Part shown: in pieces, positions 1 to 7,922 of the stretch
Numbering within the stretch: the first letter of the stretch is position 1
Layout of the letters: every line of letters begins with the position of its first letter
DNA from: Deferribacteres bacterium
Lineage (GTDB): Bacteria; Chrysiogenota; Deferribacteres; Deferribacterales; Geovibrionaceae
Assembly (NCBI GenBank): GCA_023395255.1
Contig: JAEWZN010000010.1
Coordinates: 124,001-188,000 of the forward strand
Length of the DNA: 64,000 bases
Reading direction: 5' to 3'
Notes under the pieces: model-generated
What the model was told of the DNA's origin: nothing
Databases searched by the model: none
Seen by the model: the letters and a program-made list of their open reading frames with translations, nothing else
Program-made: the position numbers and the translations under genes

Positions 1-1
1 C

Positions 2-844
2 GGTGCAAGCTGGGTGCTGATTTTCGGCCGCTTCGGTCTGCCTGAGATGGGGATGAGGGGCGCTGCCATCGGCACTATAATAGGCAGTATATCCGGCATA
101 CTTGTTCTGGTTTTTGCTTATCTGAGCAAAACTAATGTGGATGCATACGGCATAAAGGGCTCTTTTCGTTTTGACAGGGCTCTCAGCCTTAAGCTGCTCA
201 GGTTCGGCACACCCGCGGGGATAGAGTTTCTGCTGGGTTTCACGGCATTTACGTTTATAGTGCTTATTTTCCACGCTCAGGGGCTCTCCACTGCGACAGC
301 GGCTACCATTATGTTCAACTGGGACCATGTTGCGTATGTGCCGCTTATAGGTGTTGAAATAGGCGTAACCAGCCTTGTGGGGCGCTATATCGGCGCGGGC
401 AGACATGACATAGTTCATAAAACCGTAATCTCAGGCCTTAAACTCGGCGTGATCTACTCTGTTATTGTGGCTATGCTTTTTATCTTTTTCCCTTATCAGC
501 TTACGGATTTTTTCCGGCCGGATTCGCCTGACCCTGCTTTCGAGGCGGCAGTGCCTCTGACTGTGTATATGCTGAGGCTGGCATCGATATATGTCCTTGT
601 AACCGCACAGATGGTTGTTTTCATGGGCGCTCTCAGGGGCGCGGGGGATACCTTCTGGGCTATGTTGATTTCCGTGGGTACAAACTGGGTTATTACTGTT
701 GCGATATATATTATGATGAACAAGCTGAATTTCTCGGCAAGAGCAGGATGGACATCGGTTGTTCTGCTTTTTCTGTTGTTTCCCGTTTTTCTTTACGCCC
801 GTTACAAAAGCGGCAGATGGAAGGATATTCAGCCTGTCACCTGA
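2..844 (+). CDS. MATE family efflux transporter, C-terminal part
   Basis: This is the 3' part of a Na+ or H+ coupled multidrug/toxin extrusion transporter of the inner membrane. The reading frame is open to the left edge (Gly-Ala-Ser-Trp precede the first GTG at position 14), so the true start lies outside the window. About 280 residues remain, with roughly six or seven hydrophobic helices, a GAAIGT segment near the left edge and the typical RGAGDT motif in the penultimate part, as in MATE proteins of the NorM/DinF type. It ends in a basic, hydrophilic tail. Family assignment is good; the substrate cannot be told. No partner gene is visible. Confidence 0.85.
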   Translation, partial: GASWVLIFGRFGLPEMGMRGAAIGTIIGSISGILVLVFAYLSKTNVDAYGIKGSFRFDRALSLKLLRFGTPAGIEFLLGFTAFTFIVLIFHAQGLSTATAATIMFNWDHVAYVPLIGVEIGVTSLVGRYIGAGRHDIVHKTVISGLKLGVIYSVIVAMLFIFFPYQLTDFFRPDSPDPAFEAAVPLTVYMLRLASIYVLVTAQMVVFMGALRGAGDTFWAMLISVGTNWVITVAIYIMMNKLNFSARAGWTSVVLLFLLFPVFLYARYKSGRWKDIQPVT

Positions 845-910
845 AATTTTCTTTGGCACATTCCGTAAATAATGTATATATAAAGCTATAGACGCGGATT
901 TCTTATGAAG

Positions 911-946
911 CCTCCCCGACCCGCCTTTCGCAAGGAGAGGGGATTT
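911..946. repeat. Degenerate copy of class 1 palindromic repeat
   Basis: Short C-rich/G-rich inverted sequence (CCTCCCCGACCCGCC, then GGAGAGGGGATTT) that resembles the AAATCCTCCCCC...GGGGGATTT repeats further right. It lies in the gap between the transporter and the diguanylate cyclase and may be a decayed relic. Confidence 0.5.
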
Positions 947-983
947 CAGTTTTCAGCGTAAGCTCCACACAATAACCACGGGA

Positions 984-1898
984 ATGCCGATGAAAAACAG
1001 GATTCTTTTTGTTGATGATGATAAATTTATTCTGGACACATTCCGCCGCACGTTCAGAGATATGGACATTACCCTGTGCGATTCACCCATCAAAGCCCTT
1101 GAAATGATGCGGGAAGAGGCTTTTGACGTGGTGGTTTCTGATTATAAAATGCCCAAGATGGACGGTGTTGAGTTCATACGGCGGGCTGCCGAAACCAACC
1201 CTAACAGCGTGAGGATCATGCTCACCGGAAACGCCGATCTGGATATAGCCGTGAGAGCGGTTAATGAGGGTTCGGTTTTCAAGTTTCTCCAGAAACCATG
1301 CGACAGAAATATCCTCCGGAAAACAGTGGAACAGGCCATGGAAAAGTTCAACACCGAGAAGGAACTGAGGGACGCTTCCGAGGAAAATTATTACAAAGCC
1401 ACCCACGACAGCCTCACCGGACTTGCCAACCGCTTTATGCTTCAGGAAAAAGCCGGAGATTACATAGACAACTGGAACAGGTATCAGAAGCGCTTCGCCC
1501 TTTTTTACATGGATCTGGATAAATTCAAGCCTATTAATGACACTTACGGCCACCACATCGGGGATGAGGTGCTGAAAGAGGTCGCCGCCAGACTGCTGAA
1601 AACTGTGCGCGCAACGGACACCGTAGCCCGGCTCGGCGGTGATGAGTTTGTTATCCTCGCCGAAAACGTTAAGACGGAAGAAGAGGCAGGAGCACTGGCC
1701 AAAAAGATAATAACGGCAGTCACATGTCCTATATATACAAATAACGACCTCGCGCTGGAGGTTGGGATCAGTATAGGGATAAGCATATATCCCGAACATG
1801 CAGATCACTATAAACTGCTTCTGGAAGAGGCAGATGCCTGTGTCTATAAATCCAAGGGAAAAGGCGGTTCCGCCTTTACTGTCGGCGGGTGCAGGTAA
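984..1898 (+). CDS. Response regulator with GGDEF diguanylate cyclase output (PleD-like)
   Basis: Predicted cytoplasmic phosphorylation-controlled enzyme making cyclic di-GMP from two GTP. The receiver domain (about residues 5-120) has the acidic DDD near the start, phosphoacceptor D53 in the VSDYKMP segment and the conserved K104-P105. The GGDEF domain (about 135-300) has an intact GGDEF at 218-222 and an RxxD inhibitory site (RATD, 209-212) exactly five residues upstream, so both catalysis and product inhibition are expected. The start is either the ATG at 984 or the one two codons later; no strong ribosome binding site separates them. No histidine kinase gene is adjacent, so its partner is elsewhere. 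Confidence 0.9.
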   Translation: MPMKNRILFVDDDKFILDTFRRTFRDMDITLCDSPIKALEMMREEAFDVVVSDYKMPKMDGVEFIRRAAETNPNSVRIMLTGNADLDIAVRAVNEGSVFKFLQKPCDRNILRKTVEQAMEKFNTEKELRDASEENYYKATHDSLTGLANRFMLQEKAGDYIDNWNRYQKRFALFYMDLDKFKPINDTYGHHIGDEVLKEVAARLLKTVRATDTVARLGGDEFVILAENVKTEEEAGALAKKIITAVTCPIYTNNDLALEVGISIGISIYPEHADHYKLLLEEADACVYKSKGKGGSAFTVGGCR

Positions 1899-1901
1899 TA
1901 T

Positions 1902-2049
1902 CTTCCCCCTTTATCAAAGGGGGATTGAGGGGGATTTGTAACCGATGTTTTAGGTAAATCCTCCCCCGCCCTCCTTTGCCAAAGGAGGGGGTTCTTTTTT
2001 GACTGCAATAGCTTCCCCCTTTTATCAAAAGGGGACCAGAGGGGGATTT
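1902..2049. repeat. Class 1 repeat array, left flank of DUF559 gene
   Basis: Two half-units (A) and one opposite half-unit (B) in the order A-B-A. A is a hairpin, CCCCCTTTATCAAAGGGGG followed by ATTGAGGGGGATTT or ACCAGAGGGGGATTT; B reads AAATCCTCCCCCGCC followed by CTCCTTTGCCAAAGGAGG, itself a hairpin. The spacing from one A to the next is 110 bp. The last A ends directly at the start codon of the DUF559 gene, so its purine-rich end (GAGGGGG) serves as the ribosome binding site. Confidence 0.85.
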
Positions 2050-2397
2050 ATGATCAGATACAATAGAAATCTTAAATCTTTCTCCAGAGCACTCAGGAAG
2101 AACATGACCGATGCTGAGTTGCTGATTTGGTCAAAAATCAGAAGAAAACAAATAAAGGGACTGCAGTTTTACAGGCAGAAAGTCATCGAAAATTATATTC
2201 TTGATTTTTATTGCCCCGCTTCTAAGTTGGTTATAGAAATTGATGGCGGGCAGCATTTCAGTGAAGAAGCAATTCAGAAAGATAATGAAAGAGACAGATT
2301 GTTGCTAAAGCACGGGTTCAGAGTGTTGAGATTCAGCAACACAGAAGTTTTGACTAATATTGACGGAGTTGTTCAGACAATTTACGAACATTGCTGA
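2050..2397 (+). CDS. DUF559 domain protein, Vsr-like endonuclease fold
   Basis: A 115-residue protein of the DUF559 group, which belongs to the PD-(D/E)XK/Vsr-like nuclease superfamily. Visible family features are the N-terminal basic helix region (FSRALRKNMTDAE then LLIWSKIRRKQIKG), the central NYILDFYCPASKLVIEIDGGQH segment split here as NYILDFYCP and LVIEIDGGQH, carrying the acidic D and E-x-D residues of the active site, and the C-terminal RDRLLLKHGFRVLRF. The start is ATG 2050: it follows GAGGGGG by four bases, whereas the longer reading to 1999 runs through the repeat. The gene lies inside a repeat array whose units flank it on both sides in the same orientation. The biochemical role is not established; a link with spread of the repeats is an inference. 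Confidence 0.85.
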   Translation: MIRYNRNLKSFSRALRKNMTDAELLIWSKIRRKQIKGLQFYRQKVIENYILDFYCPASKLVIEIDGGQHFSEEAIQKDNERDRLLLKHGFRVLRFSNTEVLTNIDGVVQTIYEHC

Positions 2398-2418
2398 GAT
2401 CCTCTTTTGCTGCAACAA

Positions 2419-2680
2419 GTTCCCCCTTTATCAAAAGGGGATTGAGGGGGATTTTCTAACCGATGCATTTTTGAAATCCTCCCCCGCCCTCCTTTGTTAA
2501 AGGAGGGGGTTCTTCTTTGACAGCAATAGCTTCCCCCTTTATCAAAAGGGGACCAGAGGGGGATTTTCTAACCGATGTGTTTTTGAAATCCTCCCCCGCC
2601 CTCCTTTGCCAAAGGAGGGTGTTTTTCTTTGACTGCAATAGCTTCCCCCTTTTTCAAAGGGGGATTGAGGGGGATTTTGA
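2419..2680. repeat. Class 1 repeat array, right flank of DUF559 gene
   Basis: Array A-B-A-B-A of the same units as at 1902-2049, with A starting at about 2420, 2531 and 2643 (period 111-112 bp). Linkers are also conserved: TCTAACCGATG before B and TTTGACTGCAATAGC before A. Small differences (for example Wobble changes in the hairpin loops) show the copies are separate but recent. Confidence 0.85.
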
Positions 2681-2694
2681 TTTCTGTTGTTTAT

Positions 2695-2777
2695 GTCATT
2701 GCGAACCCTGACAGGGTGAAGCAATCTCTATGTATATATACCGGAGACTGCCGCGTCGCTTTACTCCTTGCAATGAC
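2695..2777. repeat. Class 2 repeat (GTCATTGC...GCAATGAC)
   Basis: An 83-bp element with terminal inverted repeats GTCATTGC and GCAATGAC, internal AAGCAATCTC and GAGACTGCC. Related copies occur at 6317-6388, 48617-48702 and 48811-48845. Similar sequences are familiar from intergenic regions of other bacterial genomes; the function is unknown. Confidence 0.75.
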
Positions 2778-3254
2778 GCGATCCCCAACTTCTTCATCTC
2801 AGAAATCTCTCGATCATTTTAAAAAAAACATTCCGGTAAGTCATAGGTAAAATTTTATAGCAAAACAAAAAACATTGTCTCCCTGTGGCGGAATATTAGT
2901 TTTCAGACAATTCCTAGCGGTTTAATATGTCTTATTTATCAATAGTCACTGGAAAATTATTATTAGGCTAAAATAAACCAATGTTAATTTATTTTCTTAA
3001 TAATTTTTACATTGGCATTACCTAAAAAAGTTCGTTTCGATATTTTGCGATAAATAGGATGGTTAAGTGCGTCTAAACACCTAGTCATCTTCTGGGTAAT
3101 TATGCAAATATTGCGAAATTTCTATACATATGGAATGATAAGATTTTACGTTGATTTAGTAGTAACTAATAAGTTTCTATGATGACTAAAATATGAAAAA
3201 AATCAGGCGGTAAAGCGAATGTAAATTTTATTAGCGCAAAGAGTTAAGTTCATT
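2778..3254. other. AT-rich non-coding stretch
   Basis: No supported gene. This stretch is clearly more AT-rich than its surroundings, with many runs of A and T, and leads into the promoter of the decaheme cytochrome. No repeat family member or RNA motif was recognised. Confidence 0.5.
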
Positions 3255-3282
3255 TTGACAAATCAATTTTTTTTGATATACT
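3255..3282 (+). promoter_or_regulatory. Sigma-70 type promoter for the decaheme cytochrome
   Basis: A perfect -35 TTGACA (3255-3260), a 16-bp T-rich spacer and a -10 TATACT (3277-3282). Transcription would start near 3289, giving a leader of about 145 nucleotides before the ATG at 3436. Strong match, consistent with an abundant protein. Confidence 0.75.
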
Positions 3283-3366
3283 TCGATAACGTGAATAATA
3301 TCGTACAGATATGTAGTTTATTAATTGAGTCTGTAAAACTTAAACACCGTTTGACTGGGGCGTTAT

Positions 3367-3399
3367 AGCCCTTAATCCCTGAAACAGGCATTAAGGGCT
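3367..3399 (+). other. Stable hairpin in the leader of the cytochrome mRNA
   Basis: AGCCCTTAAT (3367-3376) pairs perfectly with ATTAAGGGCT (3390-3399) around a 13-nt loop. No T-run follows, so it is not an obvious terminator. It could stabilise the mRNA or be part of a regulatory leader; no known riboswitch class was recognised. Confidence 0.55.
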
Positions 3400-3435
3400 T
3401 AGAATAAGGGGCATAAAATTAAAGGAGGAAAGTTT

Positions 3436-5925
3436 ATGTCAAAAAGACTTTTATTGCTTGTAATGGCAACATTACTTTGCATGTTCGTCGCTGTCGGCTG
3501 CGGCTCAGACGGTTCCGACGGAAAAGACGTTGAGCCGGGTACGGTTACTGCTCTTGAACAGCAGATAGCTAATCTTGAGGCTCTTATAACTCAGCTTCAG
3601 GCTGATGGTTCTGTTTCTGCTGCAGAAATTCAGGCTCTTCTTGAGGATCTTGCTGAGCTTCGCGCACAGCTCGCTGAGTATGAGTCCGGCAACGCTCCCA
3701 TAGCTGCCAGTTCATCAGAAACCTGTGTAACCTGTCATGGTGACGGAAAAGATTACGACCCAGCTTCGCATACTCAGTATGTGAGCAAAGACAAAGCATT
3801 TGATGCTGGCAACCTTGACTTTGCAGTGAACGGCGGTGATATTGAAATTACTTTCTCACTGGAAACTTCTACAGGGGCTCCATTTACAGGTTACACAACC
3901 TTCAATACTGTGTACTTCCTGTACGAAGCAAGCGCAGCTGATGTAATTGCTGGTTACGCAACTACAGCAGGTGAAATTGTTCGTGCAAGAATCCAGAGCA
4001 ATGGGCTTCTTGCTAATGCTCTTTCACAGCCGACAAATGGAAACTATCTGATCACTCTTGCTGCTGATGGCTCTGGTGTAACTGGTGACTCTACTGGTAC
4101 TGCCAATGCTCAGGGTATGGTTAAGCTTGCCGCACTTGCTGCTCTTCCCGAAGCAGATCGTGACATACGCATGCTTGTAACTTTTACTGATAGCAACACT
4201 ACTCTTACTGATCCTGAGCTTTACGATCCTTACTATGTTAACGTAAGTAAAGATTTCGGCACTTCTCCCAGAGATCTTTATGATGTTAATGCTTGTGCAA
4301 GCTGCCACGGTGAAAAAATATTTGACAGAGGTAATAACTCTGCACGTACATCCGTAGGAGCAGTTCGTGTGAGTACTTATGGTTACCATTATGCAACCTC
4401 CAATGGTGAAAACTGCTCTGTTTGCCACTCTTATACAACTAAAGGTGAAGCAAACAAGCTTTATAACTATGTGCATAAAGTACACTCTTCTTCACATGAT
4501 AATAAAATAGAAGTTAAAAGCGGTGTTTTCTACGGAATCGGCTATCCTAATGATATGACAAACTGTTTCAGCTGCCATAACACTCAGGATAGGATTGATG
4601 CAGTTCTTGACGAAGACTACTTTACTTACAACACTTGTATGTCTTGCCATGTAAGCTGGGATTCTTGGGATTTCATTGACGCTGGCGGTACTGCAATAAT
4701 GAACCACACTGGTTTTAACGCAAGCACTGACTGCCTTGCATGCCATGCTGACTCTGTAAACATTGCACCTACTTTTGATGAGTTCCATGGTGGTTATAAC
4801 CTTAGTGAAAAACACGGAAAAGATTTTGTTTATAAAATTTATAGCATAACTGTTAATGCTGCTGGCACTCAGGCTGATGTTGTTTGGGGTGTTGAAAATG
4901 CAGTTGGTGTGAACTATAACCTTACAAACAGTGATCTTAATGTAGGTCCTACTTTCGGCAACCTTACTATGTTTGTTGCTTATGGTATGGGTGATGATTG
5001 GACTAACGAAGGTCTGACTAGCGCTCAGCCTGCAACAACTAACAGGCTTTCAGCGGCTGCTGGTGTACTTACTGAAAATGCTACTAACGTTTACAACGCT
5101 GGCACTAGTAGAATGACAACAACTGTTCCTGTTGCTCCCGGTGCAAATGAAACAAAAGGCGCTGTTGTCATCCATAACAGACCTTCACTTAAAGTTGGTA
5201 ATGTAACCCTTACTGGGTACACTGGACCTCTGGTGAGCGGCATTGCTGTTCCTTTTGATGTTGCTGCTAATGGTACTGAACTTGCACTTCGCCGCGCAAT
5301 AGTTAGCGATGCGAAATGTATTGCCTGCCATGGTTCACACTCAGGTTTCCATGGCTCAAGCGGACGTGTTATCGGTACGCAAATGTGCGCTGTTTGCCAT
5401 AACTCTAGTGCGACAGAGAAAAACAGAAGAGCAGATTTCTATGGCGTTACCGCAGAAACTTCTCTTGATGGTAAATCAGAAGAAAGCTATGACCTTAAGG
5501 TTATGATCCACAGAATCCACTCTGCTGGTGAAACCGATGAACCTTATATCCTTTACAGGCAGCAGGGAACATCAATTTGGGCATTCCTTGGCAAAGTTCT
5601 TCCTGCAGGTTGGGGCGTGAATCCCGTTGGAACTAACGGTATTACTGCTAACTTTAACGATGTTGAGGTTTACTATCCTCAGAGCACTAAAAACTGCGAA
5701 GCTTGCCATAATCCTGGAACATATGGCCTTGCAGATCAGGCTGAGGCTCTTCCTGTAACTGTAGGTCAGGGCGCAAGCTACACTACAAGATCGGATGATA
5801 CTGTTATCGGACCTAACCAGGCTGCGTGCACATCATGCCACGTTAAGTCTGATGCAGTGGGACACGCAACTGCTCTTGGCTATAAAGGCAAAGGCAGCAA
5901 AGCAGAAATTATTAAAGACAAATAG
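3436..5925 (+). CDS. OmcA/MtrC-type decaheme c-type cytochrome lipoprotein
   Basis: An 829-residue exported cytochrome predicted to carry electrons on the outer cell surface to extracellular acceptors. The signal peptide ends in a lipobox (VAVGC, lipidated C22). Residues 37-85 form a leucine-rich coiled coil (VTALEQQIANLEALITQLQ and following). Ten CXXCH heme sites follow: CVTCH, CASCH, CSVCH, CFSCH, CMSCH, CLACH, CIACH, CAVCH, CEACH and CTSCH. The mix of beta-rich stretches between two heme-rich parts matches the OmcA/MtrC family. The gene has its own promoter, AGGAGG ribosome site and strong terminator, so it is monocistronic. It is richer in A+T than its neighbours. No MtrA/MtrB-like porin partner is present in the window. 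Localisation and acceptor are inferred. Confidence 0.92.
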   Translation: MSKRLLLLVMATLLCMFVAVGCGSDGSDGKDVEPGTVTALEQQIANLEALITQLQADGSVSAAEIQALLEDLAELRAQLAEYESGNAPIAASSSETCVTCHGDGKDYDPASHTQYVSKDKAFDAGNLDFAVNGGDIEITFSLETSTGAPFTGYTTFNTVYFLYEASAADVIAGYATTAGEIVRARIQSNGLLANALSQPTNGNYLITLAADGSGVTGDSTGTANAQGMVKLAALAALPEADRDIRMLVTFTDSNTTLTDPELYDPYYVNVSKDFGTSPRDLYDVNACASCHGEKIFDRGNNSARTSVGAVRVSTYGYHYATSNGENCSVCHSYTTKGEANKLYNYVHKVHSSSHDNKIEVKSGVFYGIGYPNDMTNCFSCHNTQDRIDAVLDEDYFTYNTCMSCHVSWDSWDFIDAGGTAIMNHTGFNASTDCLACHADSVNIAPTFDEFHGGYNLSEKHGKDFVYKIYSITVNAAGTQADVVWGVENAVGVNYNLTNSDLNVGPTFGNLTMFVAYGMGDDWTNEGLTSAQPATTNRLSAAAGVLTENATNVYNAGTSRMTTTVPVAPGANETKGAVVIHNRPSLKVGNVTLTGYTGPLVSGIAVPFDVAANGTELALRRAIVSDAKCIACHGSHSGFHGSSGRVIGTQMCAVCHNSSATEKNRRADFYGVTAETSLDGKSEESYDLKVMIHRIHSAGETDEPYILYRQQGTSIWAFLGKVLPAGWGVNPVGTNGITANFNDVEVYYPQSTKNCEACHNPGTYGLADQAEALPVTVGQGASYTTRSDDTVIGPNQAACTSCHVKSDAVGHATALGYKGKGSKAEIIKDK

Positions 5926-5955
5926 TAATCAGCTTTAGTTGGTTACATAAAATTA

Positions 5956-5986
5956 AAAAGCGGAGCTTCGGCTCCGCTTTTTTTTT
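5956..5986 (+). terminator. Rho-independent terminator of the decaheme cytochrome gene
   Basis: AGCGGAGC, loop TTCG, GCTCCGCT, then nine or more T. It directly adjoins the first hairpin of a class 4 repeat starting at 5987. Confidence 0.9.
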
Positions 5987-6015
5987 GCTCCCAAGGAAGG
6001 GAGCCCGCCGTGCAG
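5987..6015. repeat. Class 4 repeat, first hairpin and partial core
   Basis: Hairpin GCTCCC / loop AAGGAA / GGGAGC (5987-6004) followed by the core start CCGCCGTGC. The rest of the class 4 core and the second hairpin are missing. See copies at 17226, 48708, 48887, 56903 and 57341. Confidence 0.65.
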
Positions 6016-6027
6016 TGAAGTCATCGC

Positions 6028-6116
6028 GTCATGCTGAACGGAGTGAAGCATCTCAGATGTTATCATCTATTTGATGTTATTGAATAACAGACTCTTCGCC
6101 TGAGGCTCAGAGTGAC
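6028..6116. repeat. Class 3 repeat (GTCATGCTGA...CAGAGTGAC)
   Basis: An 89-bp element with GTCATGCTGAACGG, GAAGCATCTCAG, GACTCTTCGCC and CTCAGAGTGAC. It is a diverged member of the family present as two near-identical copies at 17131 and 17501. Its layout (GTCATT ends, internal ATCTC and GAGAC) is parallel to class 2, suggesting common descent. Confidence 0.7.
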
Positions 6117-6152
6117 GGAAAAAAAAGCAGGATTATGTAACGATGTATCAGG

Positions 6153-6247
6153 TAAATCCTCCCCCGCCCTCCTTTACGAAAGGAGGTTGCTTTTACCTTT
6201 ATTCGCAATAACTTCCCCCTTTGCAAAGGGGGACCAGAGGGGGATTT
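6153..6247. repeat. Class 1 repeat, complete isolated B-A unit
   Basis: Starts AAATCCTCCCCCGCC, ends CCAGAGGGGGATTT; the two ends are imperfect inverted repeats with terminal AAATCC/GGATTT. Inner hairpins CCTCCTTTACGAAAGGAGG and CCCCCTTTGCAAAGGGGG. This copy defines the likely complete unit of about 95 bp. Confidence 0.8.
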
Positions 6248-6316
6248 GAAATAGCTGATTAAAGACTGCCGACATGAACACAAGAGCAGGATAAACGGTT
6301 TTTTACTGTCAGGATA

Positions 6317-6388
6317 GAGATTGCTTCACTTTATTCATAATGACAGTAGCTTACGTCACTGCGAGGAGCAAAGCGACATGGCAGTCTC
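6317..6388. repeat. Class 2 repeat, overlapping the hemerythrin stop
   Basis: Two halves in outward order: GAGATTGCTTCA...TAATGAC (6317-6344) and GTCACTGCGAGG...GGCAGTCTC (6355-6388). The final bases provide the stop codon of the leftward hemerythrin gene. Confidence 0.65.
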
Positions 6389-6812
6389 AGATCTGAGTTT
6401 GATGCGCTTTGTTATAAGCCTTGATGAAAGCGGCGAGACGTTTGTCGAAATCATTTATATGCGCCACGTACCAGATCTGGCAGAGTTTTGCCAGTTTGTC
6501 GTGCAGTTCGTCCGAGGCACCGTTCTCAATAAGTTCTTTGTAAATTTCAACAAGCTTTTCAGTGAGTTCTCTGTGAGATTTTCTGTGTTCCTTCTGCCTT
6601 GCGTATTCCATTTGGGTCATTATATCGTCTTCGGTTTTGAAGTGGGTTTTAACGTATTCCACCAGATAGTTGAGAGTTTTTATCAGATCCTGCGGACTGT
6701 GATTATGCTCGGCGCATTCAAAATATCTGTTTATCCTGCTGAACAGTTCCTTATGCTGGGAATCCAGAAGCTCGTTATTGGTTTGTATGTAGCTTGTCCA
6801 TTCTATCCGCAT
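6387..6812 (-). CDS. Bacteriohemerythrin
   Basis: A 141-residue four-helix-bundle oxygen-binding protein, probably cytoplasmic. All seven diiron ligands of the hemerythrin family are visible: H20, H57, E61, H76, H80, H118 and D123, in the usual segments LLDSQHKEL, THFKTEDDIM, EHRKSH and WYVAHINDFD. Such proteins bind, store or sense O2 in microaerobes and anaerobes. It is a single-domain protein, not fused to a chemoreceptor. The stop codon falls in the edge of a class 2 repeat, so the last few residues may have been altered when that repeat arrived. GAGG precedes the ATG. Confidence 0.93.
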   Translation of the reverse strand: MRIEWTSYIQTNNELLDSQHKELFSRINRYFECAEHNHSPQDLIKTLNYLVEYVKTHFKTEDDIMTQMEYARQKEHRKSHRELTEKLVEIYKELIENGASDELHDKLAKLCQIWYVAHINDFDKRLAAFIKAYNKAHQTQI

Positions 6813-6854
6813 TTCACAACCTCTTTACCAACATAATGTTATAAGAGGGGAAAA

Positions 6855-7805
6855 TCAATTGTATTCGTTTTTAACATATTTTGCGTTAAGCTCTTTCTGC
6901 GTGGGTTTCGATGTATTGAACATAAAGTTCAGGGGGTTCACCGGAATGCCGTTTATAAGGACTTCATAATGAACGTGCGGGCCGGTGCTGTGCCCTGTTG
7001 ACCCCACCAGCGCTATGCGTTCGCCGCGCTGTACAAAATCACCCTCGCGCACTGTGAGCCTGCTGTTGTGGCCGTATCGTGTTACAAAGCCGTACCCGTG
7101 GTCTATTGTGACAAGATAACCGTAACCCTGCTTATAGCCGGAGAAGATAACTATTCCCTTAGCCGATGCCCGCACGGGTGAGCCGAACGGCGCTGCTATG
7201 TCGAGCCCTTCATGGAAGACAAGCCTTCCGGTAAACGGAGAGAAACGGAAATCAAATTTGCTGGAGATCCACCCTTCAACCGGAGAGCCCGACGGAGTAG
7301 ACTGAAAGAGAAATTCCTGCTCTTCTATGTAGTTAGCAAGTCCGGTGATGCTTATTATCCTTGAGTCAAGCTCCCTGCGGAGAAACTTCGTCATAGGGTT
7401 AAGGGCATCGGTCTGGTAAATATCTTCCGCAAGCTGATACGGCTGTGCACTTTCCGTTCCGCCTTCCGGCTGGGGATCGGAGACCTGCAAACCTGCCAGA
7501 GATGCCGTACCCAGAAGCCTGTTCTGGGTTGAGTCAAGGATAGAGGACTTGTCCTCAAGCTCCGCTATCACAGGTTCATACTGCTTAATTTGCTTGGTCA
7601 AACGTTTGTTCTCATCCTTCCAATGCAAAAAATGAGCCCTGTCCACAGCGAAATCAAAAAGAACGGTAAAAACCGCCGCAGATGAAATCAGAAAAACAAC
7701 AGTTGCCGCTAATGCCAGCCTGAAGCCGGTCACAGAGAAAGAAAAACTTTTTACAGAATCAGTACTGTCTGACCCGAAAATAACAATAGTCCTTTTAGTT
7801 CCCAC
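6855..7805 (-). CDS. M23 family (LytM-type) metallopeptidase, membrane-anchored
   Basis: A 316-residue protein with one N-terminal transmembrane helix (about residues 28-50), a coiled-coil region (about 58-95) and a C-terminal LytM domain (about 178-295). Zn-binding residues are intact: H198 and D202 (HEGLD), H277 and H279 (HVH), with H246 in RYGHN. It probably trims peptidoglycan cross-links or works as a septal or envelope regulator on the periplasmic side. The start is GTG 7805, preceded by GGAAGGTG. It stands alone, divergent from the cyclophilin gene. Confidence 0.9.
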   Translation of the reverse strand: MGTKRTIVIFGSDSTDSVKSFSFSVTGFRLALAATVVFLISSAAVFTVLFDFAVDRAHFLHWKDENKRLTKQIKQYEPVIAELEDKSSILDSTQNRLLGTASLAGLQVSDPQPEGGTESAQPYQLAEDIYQTDALNPMTKFLRRELDSRIISITGLANYIEEQEFLFQSTPSGSPVEGWISSKFDFRFSPFTGRLVFHEGLDIAAPFGSPVRASAKGIVIFSGYKQGYGYLVTIDHGYGFVTRYGHNSRLTVREGDFVQRGERIALVGSTGHSTGPHVHYEVLINGIPVNPLNFMFNTSKPTQKELNAKYVKNEYN

Positions 7806-7922
7806 AAATCACCTTCCGGTGTAATCACTTATTAAATAATCGTCACATTTGCAGAAAATATTAGAATTCCTGAAAGATACAAGCTATTATTTTCATCTCA
7901 ATAAAAAAAAGACGGAGTTCCT

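Noticed and set aside
1902..2680. Possible CRISPR array
   Set aside because: The repeats are palindromic units of about 110 bp with conserved linkers, not short repeats with unique spacers; no cas genes are present.
2456..2850. Several short ORFs on both strands in the repeat arrays
   Set aside because: They are translations of the class 1 and class 2 repeats, recur with each copy and have no own start signals.
3290..3435. c-di-GMP (GEMM) riboswitch in the cytochrome leader
   Set aside because: Such riboswitches occur before multiheme cytochromes in other bacteria, but the conserved GEMM sequence blocks are absent; only a simple hairpin is seen.
6321..6836. 171-codon plus-strand ORF opposite the hemerythrin gene
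   Set aside because: The minus-strand frame has all seven hemerythrin ligands; this one has none and starts in a repeat.
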